Positions 7,529 to 15,055 of a DNA stretch of 33,181 bases are shown here, piece by piece (position 1 is the stretch's first letter; each line of letters opens with the position of its first letter). The DNA comes from Candidatus Colicola coprequi (GTDB lineage: Bacteria; Bacteroidota; Bacteroidia; Bacteroidales; Paludibacteraceae): NCBI GenBank assembly GCA_018065765.1, contig JAGHSR010000123.1, forward strand, positions 1 through 33,181, in the 5' to 3' direction. A program made the position numbers and the translations under genes. The notes beneath the pieces were generated by a model. That model was given only the letters and a program-made list of their open reading frames with translations, did not search any database and was not told the DNA's origin.

Positions 7529-9522
7529 TGAAAAAAACAATTCTTTTTGTTGTAGCAGTTATGACAATTTCGTGCAGTAAACCTCTTTCAACAGGTATCA
7601 GCCTGGACAACTTAGACACAACGGCAGTTCCTCAAAATGATTTTTATCAGTACGCGTGTGGCGGCTGGATGGCCAACAATCCTTTAGCGGATGAGTATGC
7701 TCGTTTTGGCACATTTAATCAGTTGGGGCTGAACAATCTCAAACAAGTAAATTCACTCATTGAAGAGATCGGCACAGGCGACCACGACTATGGTACAGTA
7801 GAACAAAAAATCAGTGATTTCTACAAATTGTGCATGGATACTGCTCGTCGAAATGAGGAAGATATTCGTCCAATCATACCAACCATTGAAACAATAGATG
7901 CGATTAATAGTAAAAGTGAGTTATCGGAAATTTTGGGTCGTGCCATGGAGTTTGGCTTGTTTGCGATGTATGTTGAGGCCGATGCCATGAATTCATCCAT
8001 GAATATTCTATACGAGGCACAAGCCGGTTATGCCTTAGGGGAAAAGGATTACTATTTGCAAGATGACGAACGCACACAAATGATACGTCAAGAATATCTG
8101 AAACACATAGAACGCATGTTCTCTTTGTATGGTTATATTGATGGAGATTTGGCGGCACCAATCATTCTCAGGTTAGAAACTCGTTTGGCTCGAGCTGCTA
8201 TGTCTAATGAGGAATTGCGTGATCCGGTGGCAACTTACAATAAGATGAGTGTGGAAGAACTGCAGCAGATGGTGCCTCAGATAGATTGGTCCGTTTTCTT
8301 TGCTGCCATGAACATAAAAACGGATAGTCTTTGTGTAGGGCAAGTAGAACATTTGAAAGAAGTAGGACGTATGATAGAGGAGGAGTCTTTGGCAGATTTG
8401 AAGACTTTATTTGCATGGCAGGTGATAGATGGAGCTGCAGATTATTTGGGGGATGACATGTTTCAAGCGAACTTCGATTTTTACGGTCGTGTGCTTTCCG
8501 GTCGCAAAGAGGCTACTCCATTATGGAAACGCGCAGTCAATATCGTTAATGGCACGTTGGGTGAAGCAGTAGGTCAGATGTATGTAAAGCGTTATTTCCC
8601 GGAAGAAAACAAACAACGTATGGTAACGTTGGTGAATAATCTGAAAACATCCTTTGGCGAGCGCATCAGTAGTCTGGAATGGATGTCTGATGAAACCAAA
8701 GCAAAAGCATTGGAGAAATTGAACGCCATGACCGTTAAGATAGGTTATCCTGACAATTGGCGTGACTATAGTGCTTTGGACGTAGATCCCAAATTGTCGT
8801 ATTACGAAAATATCCAGCGTGCTGCTAAGTTTGAGCAAAACTATTCACTTTCCTATTTGAACAAGCCTGTCGACAAATCCAAATGGTATATGACTCCTCA
8901 AACCGTGAACGCATACTACAATCCCGGCAGCAATGAGATTTGTTTCCCTGCCGGCATACTGCAATCTCCATTCTTTGATATGGAAGCGGATGATGCTTTT
9001 AATTATGGAGCAATCGGAGTAGTGATAGGTCACGAGATGACACACGGTTTTGATGATATGGGATGTCAGTTTGACAAAGATGGCAATTTGCAAAACTGGT
9101 GGACTGAGGAGGATAAAGTTCGATTTGCAGAACGAACAAAAGTGATGGAGAGTTACTTTAATGCCATAGAGGTTCTGCCGGGTGTTCATGCCAATGGTAC
9201 ATTCACTTTGGGAGAGAACATTGCCGATCATGGCGGCTTGCAGATTGCCTACAATGCATTTATGCATACCAAGTGTGCAAAGGAGAACACAAAGGACGGC
9301 TTTACGCCGGCGCAACGTTTCTTCTTGGCATACGCCAACGTATGGGCAAGCAATATTCGCGAAGAAGAAATGCTTCGTCTGACCAAATCGGATCCCCACT
9401 CGCTTGCGCGTTGGCGCGTTAACGGTGCTTTGCCACATATTGCAGCATGGTATGAAGCATGGGGCGTGACGGAAGACAGTCCTCTATTCGTAGCTCCCGA
9501 AAATCGAGTTCACATTTGGTAA
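7525..9522 (+). CDS. pepO: M13 (neprilysin-type) zinc metallopeptidase, lipoprotein
   Basis: This 665-residue protein fits the M13 endopeptidase family, which cleaves oligopeptides outside the cytoplasm. It has a lipoprotein signal peptide ending in Cys17 (TISC), so it is probably anchored in a membrane facing the periplasm or surface. The catalytic site is plain: HEMTH with H503, E504 and H507, and the third zinc ligand E564 in ENIADHGG, with D568. The N-terminal M13 domain opens with the typical NDFYQYACGGWM segment. Two start codons lie in tandem (ATGATG), the first overlapping the acyltransferase stop. Its length is usual for the family and nothing looks broken. The symbol follows common use for M13 members and is not proof of orthology. 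Confidence 0.93.
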   Translation: MMKKTILFVVAVMTISCSKPLSTGISLDNLDTTAVPQNDFYQYACGGWMANNPLADEYARFGTFNQLGLNNLKQVNSLIEEIGTGDHDYGTVEQKISDFYKLCMDTARRNEEDIRPIIPTIETIDAINSKSELSEILGRAMEFGLFAMYVEADAMNSSMNILYEAQAGYALGEKDYYLQDDERTQMIRQEYLKHIERMFSLYGYIDGDLAAPIILRLETRLARAAMSNEELRDPVATYNKMSVEELQQMVPQIDWSVFFAAMNIKTDSLCVGQVEHLKEVGRMIEEESLADLKTLFAWQVIDGAADYLGDDMFQANFDFYGRVLSGRKEATPLWKRAVNIVNGTLGEAVGQMYVKRYFPEENKQRMVTLVNNLKTSFGERISSLEWMSDETKAKALEKLNAMTVKIGYPDNWRDYSALDVDPKLSYYENIQRAAKFEQNYSLSYLNKPVDKSKWYMTPQTVNAYYNPGSNEICFPAGILQSPFFDMEADDAFNYGAIGVVIGHEMTHGFDDMGCQFDKDGNLQNWWTEEDKVRFAERTKVMESYFNAIEVLPGVHANGTFTLGENIADHGGLQIAYNAFMHTKCAKENTKDGFTPAQRFFLAYANVWASNIREEEMLRLTKSDPHSLARWRVNGALPHIAAWYEAWGVTEDSPLFVAPENRVHIW

Positions 9523-9548
9523 TCAATCAATAAATACATATTTTTCTC

Positions 9549-9854
9549 ATGATTAAACATGTTGTATTTTTTCGCCTTCTTGATGAAGCAGAAGGTCACA
9601 CCAAAATCGAGAATGCAACTATCATTCGTGAAGGTTTGCTTTCGTTGAAAGACAAAATCAGTGTCCTACGGTCAGAGCAAGTGGGTATCAATATACCTAA
9701 CGCCACTAAGACAGATTATGACATTTGTTTAGAGTGCACCTTTGATCGTTGGGAAGATGTAGATACCTATCAAAACCACCCTGAGCATCTCAAAGTGGCT
9801 GCCTATATAGGTAAATGCAGATCAGCTCGTGCCGCTGTAGATTACGAGTTTTAA
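9549..9854 (+). CDS. Dabb family (stress-responsive A/B barrel) protein
   Basis: The 101 residues match the small Dabb domain family, dimeric alpha/beta barrels. Typical marks are the opening MIKHVVFFRL, the central DICLECTFDRWEDVDTYQNH and the closing HLKVAAYI segment. The biochemical function of most bacterial members is unknown. It starts 26 bases after the M13 peptidase stop and is probably the last gene of that transcript. Its stop lies only 4 bases from the stop of the convergent lipoprotein gene, so no terminator fits between them. Confidence 0.9.
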   Translation: MIKHVVFFRLLDEAEGHTKIENATIIREGLLSLKDKISVLRSEQVGINIPNATKTDYDICLECTFDRWEDVDTYQNHPEHLKVAAYIGKCRSARAAVDYEF

Positions 9855-9858
9855 GATG

Positions 9859-11034
9859 CTATAATTTTTTGAGGAGCTGAATATGCTCATTCGGCACCCA
9901 CATAATACTCCATGAGAGTACGGTGCCATCATAGCCAAAGTCCCTAACTGCGCGAAGAGATTCCAAGATATACTCATCGGTAGTTGGAGCTATGTCTTCG
10001 TTGTACACGATTTCGATACCAGGATATTTGGCACAAGGTAAATCTCCGAAAGCTTCAAGTTGCCCCTTAAGGAAATTAACATCCCAATGGAAGTCGGGAT
10101 AGCCGGTGGCATTGGGAAGGTTCTGGCGAAGCAAATCGTATTCATAACTGATGCCTGCAGGGGCGTAGGTGCAACGATAGAGCATAGGTTTGATGAAATC
10201 GCAAATTTGTGCGAGGCGTTCGTAATCTTGTCCTACAAATTGTGCCAGTAAGGGAGCGTATAAATCCAGTCCGACAATCATGTTTCTATCGTGGAAATAA
10301 TTGGATATTTTCTTGATTTCATCGGCAATAATACACCCCTTAGCTTCCAGGAAATCGGCAGCCAATTTATCCTCGAAAATGAAGCCTGATTTGGGAGTAT
10401 AATTGGTCACATTGAAGAAATGGTCTCCTTTTTGTTCGTATCTTAGTTTAACGGAGTCTAAATCAACGCCCAAAGCATTATAACGTGCTTTACATTGTTC
10501 GCAACCGCAGCTTAATACGCCACTCACGCCACCAACGAAAGATTGGGTGCGGATGCGGTCCAAGAATACGCCATCGAATGGGATGTCGCTAAAGTACTGC
10601 TCGTAAACAGAGATGAGATCGAGATAGTTGATGGTGTCCGTAGGACAGGTAAAGCAGAATCCCCCTTTGCCGTACAGAGCAGGAGTATTCCCCCACAAGT
10701 CAACGGCTTTGCGAGCGGAGGTAATTTCCTCTGTTTCTGCAAAGATGGGCAGATAAAGAATCATCTGAATGCCTTTGCTACGCAGGTATTCTCCCACTCG
10801 TCGGTATGTGTTCTGGTCTAAACTCCAGCCGATTAGCACTTTCTCAAGAGGGATTATTTTGGTAACTTCTTCCAATCTGGCGATTACCTCATCGGCAGAA
10901 TAGTATTGTTGAGAAAAAGTACCCATGGAGACCTGCACAATATATTTGGGTTGCGGGTTGGTTGTTTGAGAACATGAGGACAGACCGATAGCCAAGATCA
11001 GAAAAAGACATAAAAAGAGAGTTGATTTTCGCAT
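9859..11034 (-). CDS. Lipoprotein with glycosidase-like TIM barrel and a cysteine cluster
   Basis: I do not recognise a named family with certainty. The 391-residue product begins with a clear lipoprotein signal (MRKS start, LSSC with Cys21). The body alternates strands and helices like a TIM-barrel hydrolase: KVLIGWSLD, IQMILYLPIF, FDGVFLDRIR (possible catalytic D159), MIVGLDLY and GTVLSWSIMW. An unusual cysteine group, C127, C130, C176, C178 and C181 (FCFTC and CGCEQC), could bind a metal or form disulfides in the barrel loops. I chose the start at 11034 because an in-frame ATG further up, at 11085, lies upstream of the -7 box at 11055-11062 and would add a non-signal segment. A surface or periplasmic sugar-cleaving role is likely but unproven. 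Confidence 0.72.
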   Translation of the reverse strand: MRKSTLFLCLFLILAIGLSSCSQTTNPQPKYIVQVSMGTFSQQYYSADEVIARLEEVTKIIPLEKVLIGWSLDQNTYRRVGEYLRSKGIQMILYLPIFAETEEITSARKAVDLWGNTPALYGKGGFCFTCPTDTINYLDLISVYEQYFSDIPFDGVFLDRIRTQSFVGGVSGVLSCGCEQCKARYNALGVDLDSVKLRYEQKGDHFFNVTNYTPKSGFIFEDKLAADFLEAKGCIIADEIKKISNYFHDRNMIVGLDLYAPLLAQFVGQDYERLAQICDFIKPMLYRCTYAPAGISYEYDLLRQNLPNATGYPDFHWDVNFLKGQLEAFGDLPCAKYPGIEIVYNEDIAPTTDEYILESLRAVRDFGYDGTVLSWSIMWVPNEHIQLLKKL

Positions 11035-11054
11035 AAAAGAAGTGTTTGTTGTCG

Positions 11055-11086
11055 CAAAGGTATAACAAAATATCAGAATATACAAG
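11055..11086 (-). promoter_or_regulatory. Promoter of the TIM-barrel lipoprotein gene
   Basis: On the minus strand, TACCTTTG at 11062-11055 is a perfect -7 box. Twenty bases upstream is CTTG (11086-11083), one base off TTTG. The expected transcript start is about a dozen bases before the ATG at 11034, which supports that start. Confidence 0.7.
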
Positions 11087-11102
11087 ACAAAAACAACAAA
11101 AA

Positions 11103-11134
11103 TTTGTGTATATCATTTTTATGCAGTAACTTTG
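11103..11134 (+). promoter_or_regulatory. Promoter of ileS and downstream genes
   Basis: TTTG at 11103-11106, 20 bases, then TAACTTTG at 11127-11134 match the Bacteroidota consensus fully. Transcription should start near 11141, giving a leader of about 84 bases before the ileS ATG at 11225, much longer than the leaders of other genes here. Confidence 0.82.
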
Positions 11135-11140
11135 CAAATT

Positions 11141-11224
11141 GTTTCATGCGGGCGCGCACATACTTTTTTCGCGTTCGCGCACGAGAGCATAAAATATAAT
11201 GTGTTTTGTAGAACCAAATACGAT
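11141..11224 (+). promoter_or_regulatory. Long ileS leader with possible short ORF and alternative hairpins
   Basis: The leader between the predicted transcript start and ileS holds a 17-codon ORF at 11146-11199 (ATG to TAA). It is rich in arginine (MRARTYFFRVRAREHKI) and its last sense codon is ATA, isoleucine. A small GC stem (11147-11150 with 11555-free CGCA at 11055-free numbering is not implied; the arms are TGCG 11147-11150 and CGCA 11155-11158) is followed by six T residues at 11164-11169. GCGCG at 11152-11156 can instead pair with CGCGC at 11176-11180. This looks like it could act as an attenuator, but the stems are short and no expression evidence is available. Confidence 0.3.
11176..11185 (+). 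repeat. CGCGCACGAG element, copy 1 (ileS leader)
   Basis: The 10-mer CGCGCACGAG lies in the ileS leader, with CGTT just upstream and ATAAA just downstream. The same arrangement is found at 22709-22718 in another intergenic region. It is GC-rich within AT-rich surroundings. Confidence 0.4.
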
Positions 11225-14200
11225 ATGAAATTTAACGAGTACAAACAACTGAATCTTCCAGAACTTAGTCGTGAAGTGTTGGCTGAGTGGGAAAAGGAAG
11301 ACCTTTTCCGTCAAAGTGTAGAAACCCGCAAGGGACATAAACCATTTTTGTTTTTCGAAGGTCCTCCATCGGCCAACGGAATGCCGGGTATTCACCATGT
11401 ACTTGCACGAACCATCAAGGATACTTTCTGCCGGTTTAAGACTATGCAGGGGTATGAAGTTCGTCGTAAGGCCGGATGGGATACCCATGGTCTGCCGGTT
11501 GAACTTGGTGTGGAAAAGATGTTGGGTATAACCAAAGAGGATATAGGTAAGAAGATATCGGTTGACGACTACAATGCTGCTTGTCGTAAGGAAGTGATGA
11601 AATACACAGCAGAGTGGACCAAGTTGACCAAGCAAATGGGGTATTGGGTGGATTTGAACAATCCATATATCACGTACGACAACAAGTATATTGAAACGTT
11701 GTGGTATCTGCTGAAGGAGTTATATAAAAAGGGGTATTTATATAAGGGTTATACCATTCAGCCTTATTCTCCGGCTGCCGGTACAGGCTTGAGTTCGCAT
11801 GAGTTGAACCAACCCGGATGTTATCGTGATGTGAAGGATTTGACATGCACGGTACGTTTTCATGTCAAGAATTCCAATCAATATATCATTGCATGGACGA
11901 CTACACCATGGACATTGCCAAGCAATACTGCTTTGTGTGTAGGACCAAAGATTGATTATGTGGAGGTGAAGAGTGGTGATAGTACAGTTATAGTGGCAGA
12001 GGCTCGATTGGATGCATACAAGAAAGAATTGTGTGGTGTTGATGCAGATGGGAATGTGTTGCCGGCTGAGATTGTAACTCGATACAAAGGCGTAGATTTA
12101 GTTGGTATGGAATATGACCAATTATTCCCATGGGTCAATCCGGGGGAAGGCGCTTTCCGTGTGATTCTCGGTGACTACGTAACCACGGAAGATGGTACGG
12201 GTATCGTTCATATAGCTCCTACTTTTGGTGCGGATGATAAAAAAGTAGCAGATGCTGCCGGTGTTCCCGGGTTGTATATGCAGACCAAAGAACAGGGTCC
12301 TCGTCCTATGGTGGACTTTACGGGTAAATATTGGCTGCCGGAAGAGTTGGATGAGGAATGGTACAAGGCAAATGTTAATGATGAATTATATCGTCGTTAT
12401 GCCGGCCGTTACGTGAAAAATGCGTATGATCCCAAGTACACTGTTGATGGTCGCTATGACGAAGCCGCAGCTGCAAAAGACGAAACGCTCGATTTGCATC
12501 TATGCCTTGAAATGAAGCAAGATGGTCGTATGTTCCGTACTGAAAAACATGTGCACACCTATCCGCATTGTTGGCGTACGGATAAACCTGTGCTGTATTA
12601 TCCTTTGGATTCCTGGTTTATTCGCTCCACGATGGCGCGTGACGAGATGATTAAACTGAATAACACTATCCATTGGCAACCGGAATCAACGGGAACAGGT
12701 CGTTTTGGTAAGTGGCTGGAGAATCTAAATGACTGGAATCTGAGTCGTAGTCGTTATTGGGGAACGCCTCTTCCTATTTGGAGAACAGAAGATGGCAAGG
12801 AGGAATTGTGCATAGGAAGTATTAAAGAGTTGTTTGAGGAGATTGACAAGTCGATTAAGGCCGGCTATATGACTGCCAATCCGTGGCCTAAGCATGTGGT
12901 TGGTGATTACAGCAAGGAGAACTATGATCCGAGCGTGATAGATCTTCATCGTCCGTATGTGGACAATATCATCCTCGTTTCTCCAACGGGTAAACCGATG
13001 AAACGAGAACTGGATTTGATAGATGTTTGGTTTGACTCGGGTGCTATGCCATACGCACAGAACCACTATCCATTTGAGAATCAGGATTTGCCACGTACTG
13101 CGGACTTTATTTCGGAAGGAGTGGATCAAACACGTGGGTGGTTCTTTACTCTTCATGCTATTCACACCATGGTAGAAGGAAAGGTGGCGTATAAAAATGT
13201 CATATCCAATGGTTTGGTTTTGGATAAGAATGGAGCCAAGATGTCCAAACGTTTGGGCAATGCCATCAATCCATTTGATGCAATGGATAAATATGGAGCA
13301 GATCCGGTTCGCTGGTATATGTTAACCAATTCATCTCCTTGGGAAAATCTAAAATTTGACCCCGAAGGTGTAGATGAGATTCGTCGTAAGTTCTTTGGAA
13401 CGCTCTACAACACATATGGTTTCTTTGCTCTTTACGCTAATGTGGATGGGTGGAAGCCTGATAACAACGTTACATCAACATATCATGAACATAACATGAC
13501 CGATGGTGTTACGGAGATAGATCGATGGATATTGAGCAAATTGAATTCTCTTGTCAAAGAGGTGACAGAAGACTATGAAACGTATGAACCAACCAAAGCA
13601 GGTCGTGCTATATCCGATTTTGTACAAGATGATTTGAGTAACTGGTATGTGCGCCTTAATCGCAAACGTTTCTGGGGAGGAAAGATGGACGCTGATAAGC
13701 AAGCGGCATACGCAACATTGTACACCTGTCTAAAGACAATAGCTCAACTAATGGCACCTAATGCTCCATTCTTTGGAGATCGTTTGTATCGTGATTTGAC
13801 CGGTGAAACGGTACATTTAAGTGAGTGGCCTAAGGTGCATGATGAATTCATTGATTCGGATTTGGAGCGGTCAATGTCTTTGGCTCAGCAGGCTACATCC
13901 ATGATTCTGTCTCTCCGCAAGCGTGCTGAGAAAAATGTTCGTCAACCACTTCAAAAGGCTATTATTCCTGCGCAGGATGAAATAACTCTGAATGCATTGA
14001 TGCGCGTTAAAGACCTTATTCAAGCTGAAGTAAATGTGAAAGAATTGCAAATCGTGCGTGCAGAAGATAGCGAAATTCGTTTGACCAAACGAATCAAACC
14101 TAATTTTAAGGTATTGGGCAAAAAAGCAGGTGCACAAATGAAAGCATTGGCTGCAGCTATTACAAGTCTGACACAAGACGAAATAGCTCGTTTTGAAAAA

Positions 14201-14593
14201 GAAGGCAAATACTTACTATTGGATTTCCAACTGGAAGCAGAAGATGTGGAGATTGCTACAGAAGACATGCCCGGATGGCTTGTGCTAAACGAGGGACAAT
14301 TGACGATTGCGTTGGATATTGAATTGACCGATGCTCTCATAGAAGAAGGTGTAGCACGCGAATTAATCAACCGCATTCAAAATTTGAGGAAATCATCCGG
14401 ATTGGATATCACAGATCGTATAATTATTGAATTGGAGAAACGCAGCGAGATTAATGCTGCCATTGAGCATTTCGGAGAATATATCTCATCTCAAGTGCTG
14501 GCAACCTCTCTTGTGCTGACAGATGCCCTTGTCACAGAGCAACAACTGGAGATGGATGGTTATAAAGTGAAAATCAGTCTTAAAAAAGCGTAA
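11225..14593 (+). CDS. ileS: Isoleucyl-tRNA synthetase, eukaryote-like type (IleRS2) with GIHH signature
   Basis: IleRS charges tRNA-Ile and edits mischarged valine. The product from the ATG at 11225 is 1122 residues; a TTG at 11132 in the same frame is rejected because it lies inside the promoter. The class I site reads NGMPGIHH: G55, I56, H57 and H58 stand where the family normally has HxGH. The KMSKR loop is at 672-676. The editing domain carries W224-TTTPWTLPSN. The C-terminal end lacks the cysteine zinc module of type 1 enzymes, and with the NGMP context this points to the eukaryote-like type 2, which is linked to mupirocin tolerance. It is the first gene of a long plus-strand run; the next gene starts 3 bases after its stop. 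Confidence 0.97.
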   Translation: MKFNEYKQLNLPELSREVLAEWEKEDLFRQSVETRKGHKPFLFFEGPPSANGMPGIHHVLARTIKDTFCRFKTMQGYEVRRKAGWDTHGLPVELGVEKMLGITKEDIGKKISVDDYNAACRKEVMKYTAEWTKLTKQMGYWVDLNNPYITYDNKYIETLWYLLKELYKKGYLYKGYTIQPYSPAAGTGLSSHELNQPGCYRDVKDLTCTVRFHVKNSNQYIIAWTTTPWTLPSNTALCVGPKIDYVEVKSGDSTVIVAEARLDAYKKELCGVDADGNVLPAEIVTRYKGVDLVGMEYDQLFPWVNPGEGAFRVILGDYVTTEDGTGIVHIAPTFGADDKKVADAAGVPGLYMQTKEQGPRPMVDFTGKYWLPEELDEEWYKANVNDELYRRYAGRYVKNAYDPKYTVDGRYDEAAAAKDETLDLHLCLEMKQDGRMFRTEKHVHTYPHCWRTDKPVLYYPLDSWFIRSTMARDEMIKLNNTIHWQPESTGTGRFGKWLENLNDWNLSRSRYWGTPLPIWRTEDGKEELCIGSIKELFEEIDKSIKAGYMTANPWPKHVVGDYSKENYDPSVIDLHRPYVDNIILVSPTGKPMKRELDLIDVWFDSGAMPYAQNHYPFENQDLPRTADFISEGVDQTRGWFFTLHAIHTMVEGKVAYKNVISNGLVLDKNGAKMSKRLGNAINPFDAMDKYGADPVRWYMLTNSSPWENLKFDPEGVDEIRRKFFGTLYNTYGFFALYANVDGWKPDNNVTSTYHEHNMTDGVTEIDRWILSKLNSLVKEVTEDYETYEPTKAGRAISDFVQDDLSNWYVRLNRKRFWGGKMDADKQAAYATLYTCLKTIAQLMAPNAPFFGDRLYRDLTGETVHLSEWPKVHDEFIDSDLERSMSLAQQATSMILSLRKRAEKNVRQPLQKAIIPAQDEITLNALMRVKDLIQAEVNVKELQIVRAEDSEIRLTKRIKPNFKVLGKKAGAQMKALAAAITSLTQDEIARFEKEGKYLLLDFQLEAEDVEIATEDMPGWLVLNEGQLTIALDIELTDALIEEGVARELINRIQNLRKSSGLDITDRIIIELEKRSEINAAIEHFGEYISSQVLATSLVLTDALVTEQQLEMDGYKVKISLKKA

Positions 14594-14596
14594 AAA

Positions 14597-15055
14597 ATGA
14601 AGAAATTTTTATTTATTGCAGTTGCATCTCTAATGATAGGGGGATTCAACTCCTGTACTGGATTCGGAGATACAGAACAAGTGGGTTCTGAGGCTAAGTT
14701 ATTCGGTCGCTGGCAAAACAATCAGGCCCCGACAAACTATCGTGTTTATTACTCTACCAAAGTGACTGATGCAGAGTATTTAGAGCAAACCGGTCAACCG
14801 AAAACGGATGAGTACTATTGGGGCAAAGAATGGACTGAATCAGAAGGCGTGTATGAAAGTGATTTGGTAAAACACGGAGACGGTTGGTATATGTGGCGTA
14901 AAGTTACCACAGATTTGCTGGAGTTATACACTATGGACAATCACGGTTCGGTGATTGATAGAACTTATACACTGACAGTCCTGAATGATTCCGTGCTTAG
15001 TCTCAAGTCGGAGAGCGGGAAAACATATAATTACCATAAAATAGCAGGCGAATGA
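14597..15055 (+). CDS. Small lipoprotein, lipocalin-like
   Basis: This 152-residue protein has a lipoprotein signal ending in Cys20 (FNSC). The mature part is a run of short beta strands: LFGRWQN, DEYYWGKEWTE, WYMWRKVTTDLLELYTMD and TYTLTVLNDSVLSLKS. This pattern is seen in small lipocalin-like Bacteroidota lipoproteins, but I cannot assign a family firmly. It starts 3 bases after the ileS stop, and its TGA overlaps the ATG of the AsmA-like gene, so it is translated as part of the same run. A role at the outer membrane together with the AsmA-like protein is possible from position only. Confidence 0.8.
   Translation: MKKFLFIAVASLMIGGFNSCTGFGDTEQVGSEAKLFGRWQNNQAPTNYRVYYSTKVTDAEYLEQTGQPKTDEYYWGKEWTESEGVYESDLVKHGDGWYMWRKVTTDLLELYTMDNHGSVIDRTYTLTVLNDSVLSLKSESGKTYNYHKIAGE

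Noticed and set aside
11035..11085. Upstream start for the TIM-barrel lipoprotein
   Set aside because: It lies upstream of the -7 box and would hide the lipoprotein signal peptide that begins at 11034.
11132..11224. Upstream in-frame extension of ileS from a TTG at 11132
   Set aside because: The TTG is part of the -7 box itself, so the codon would not be in the transcript; the conserved IleRS start is at 11225.
11141..11224. T-box riboswitch in the ileS leader
   Set aside because: The leader is too short and lacks the specifier loop and the conserved T-box sequence.
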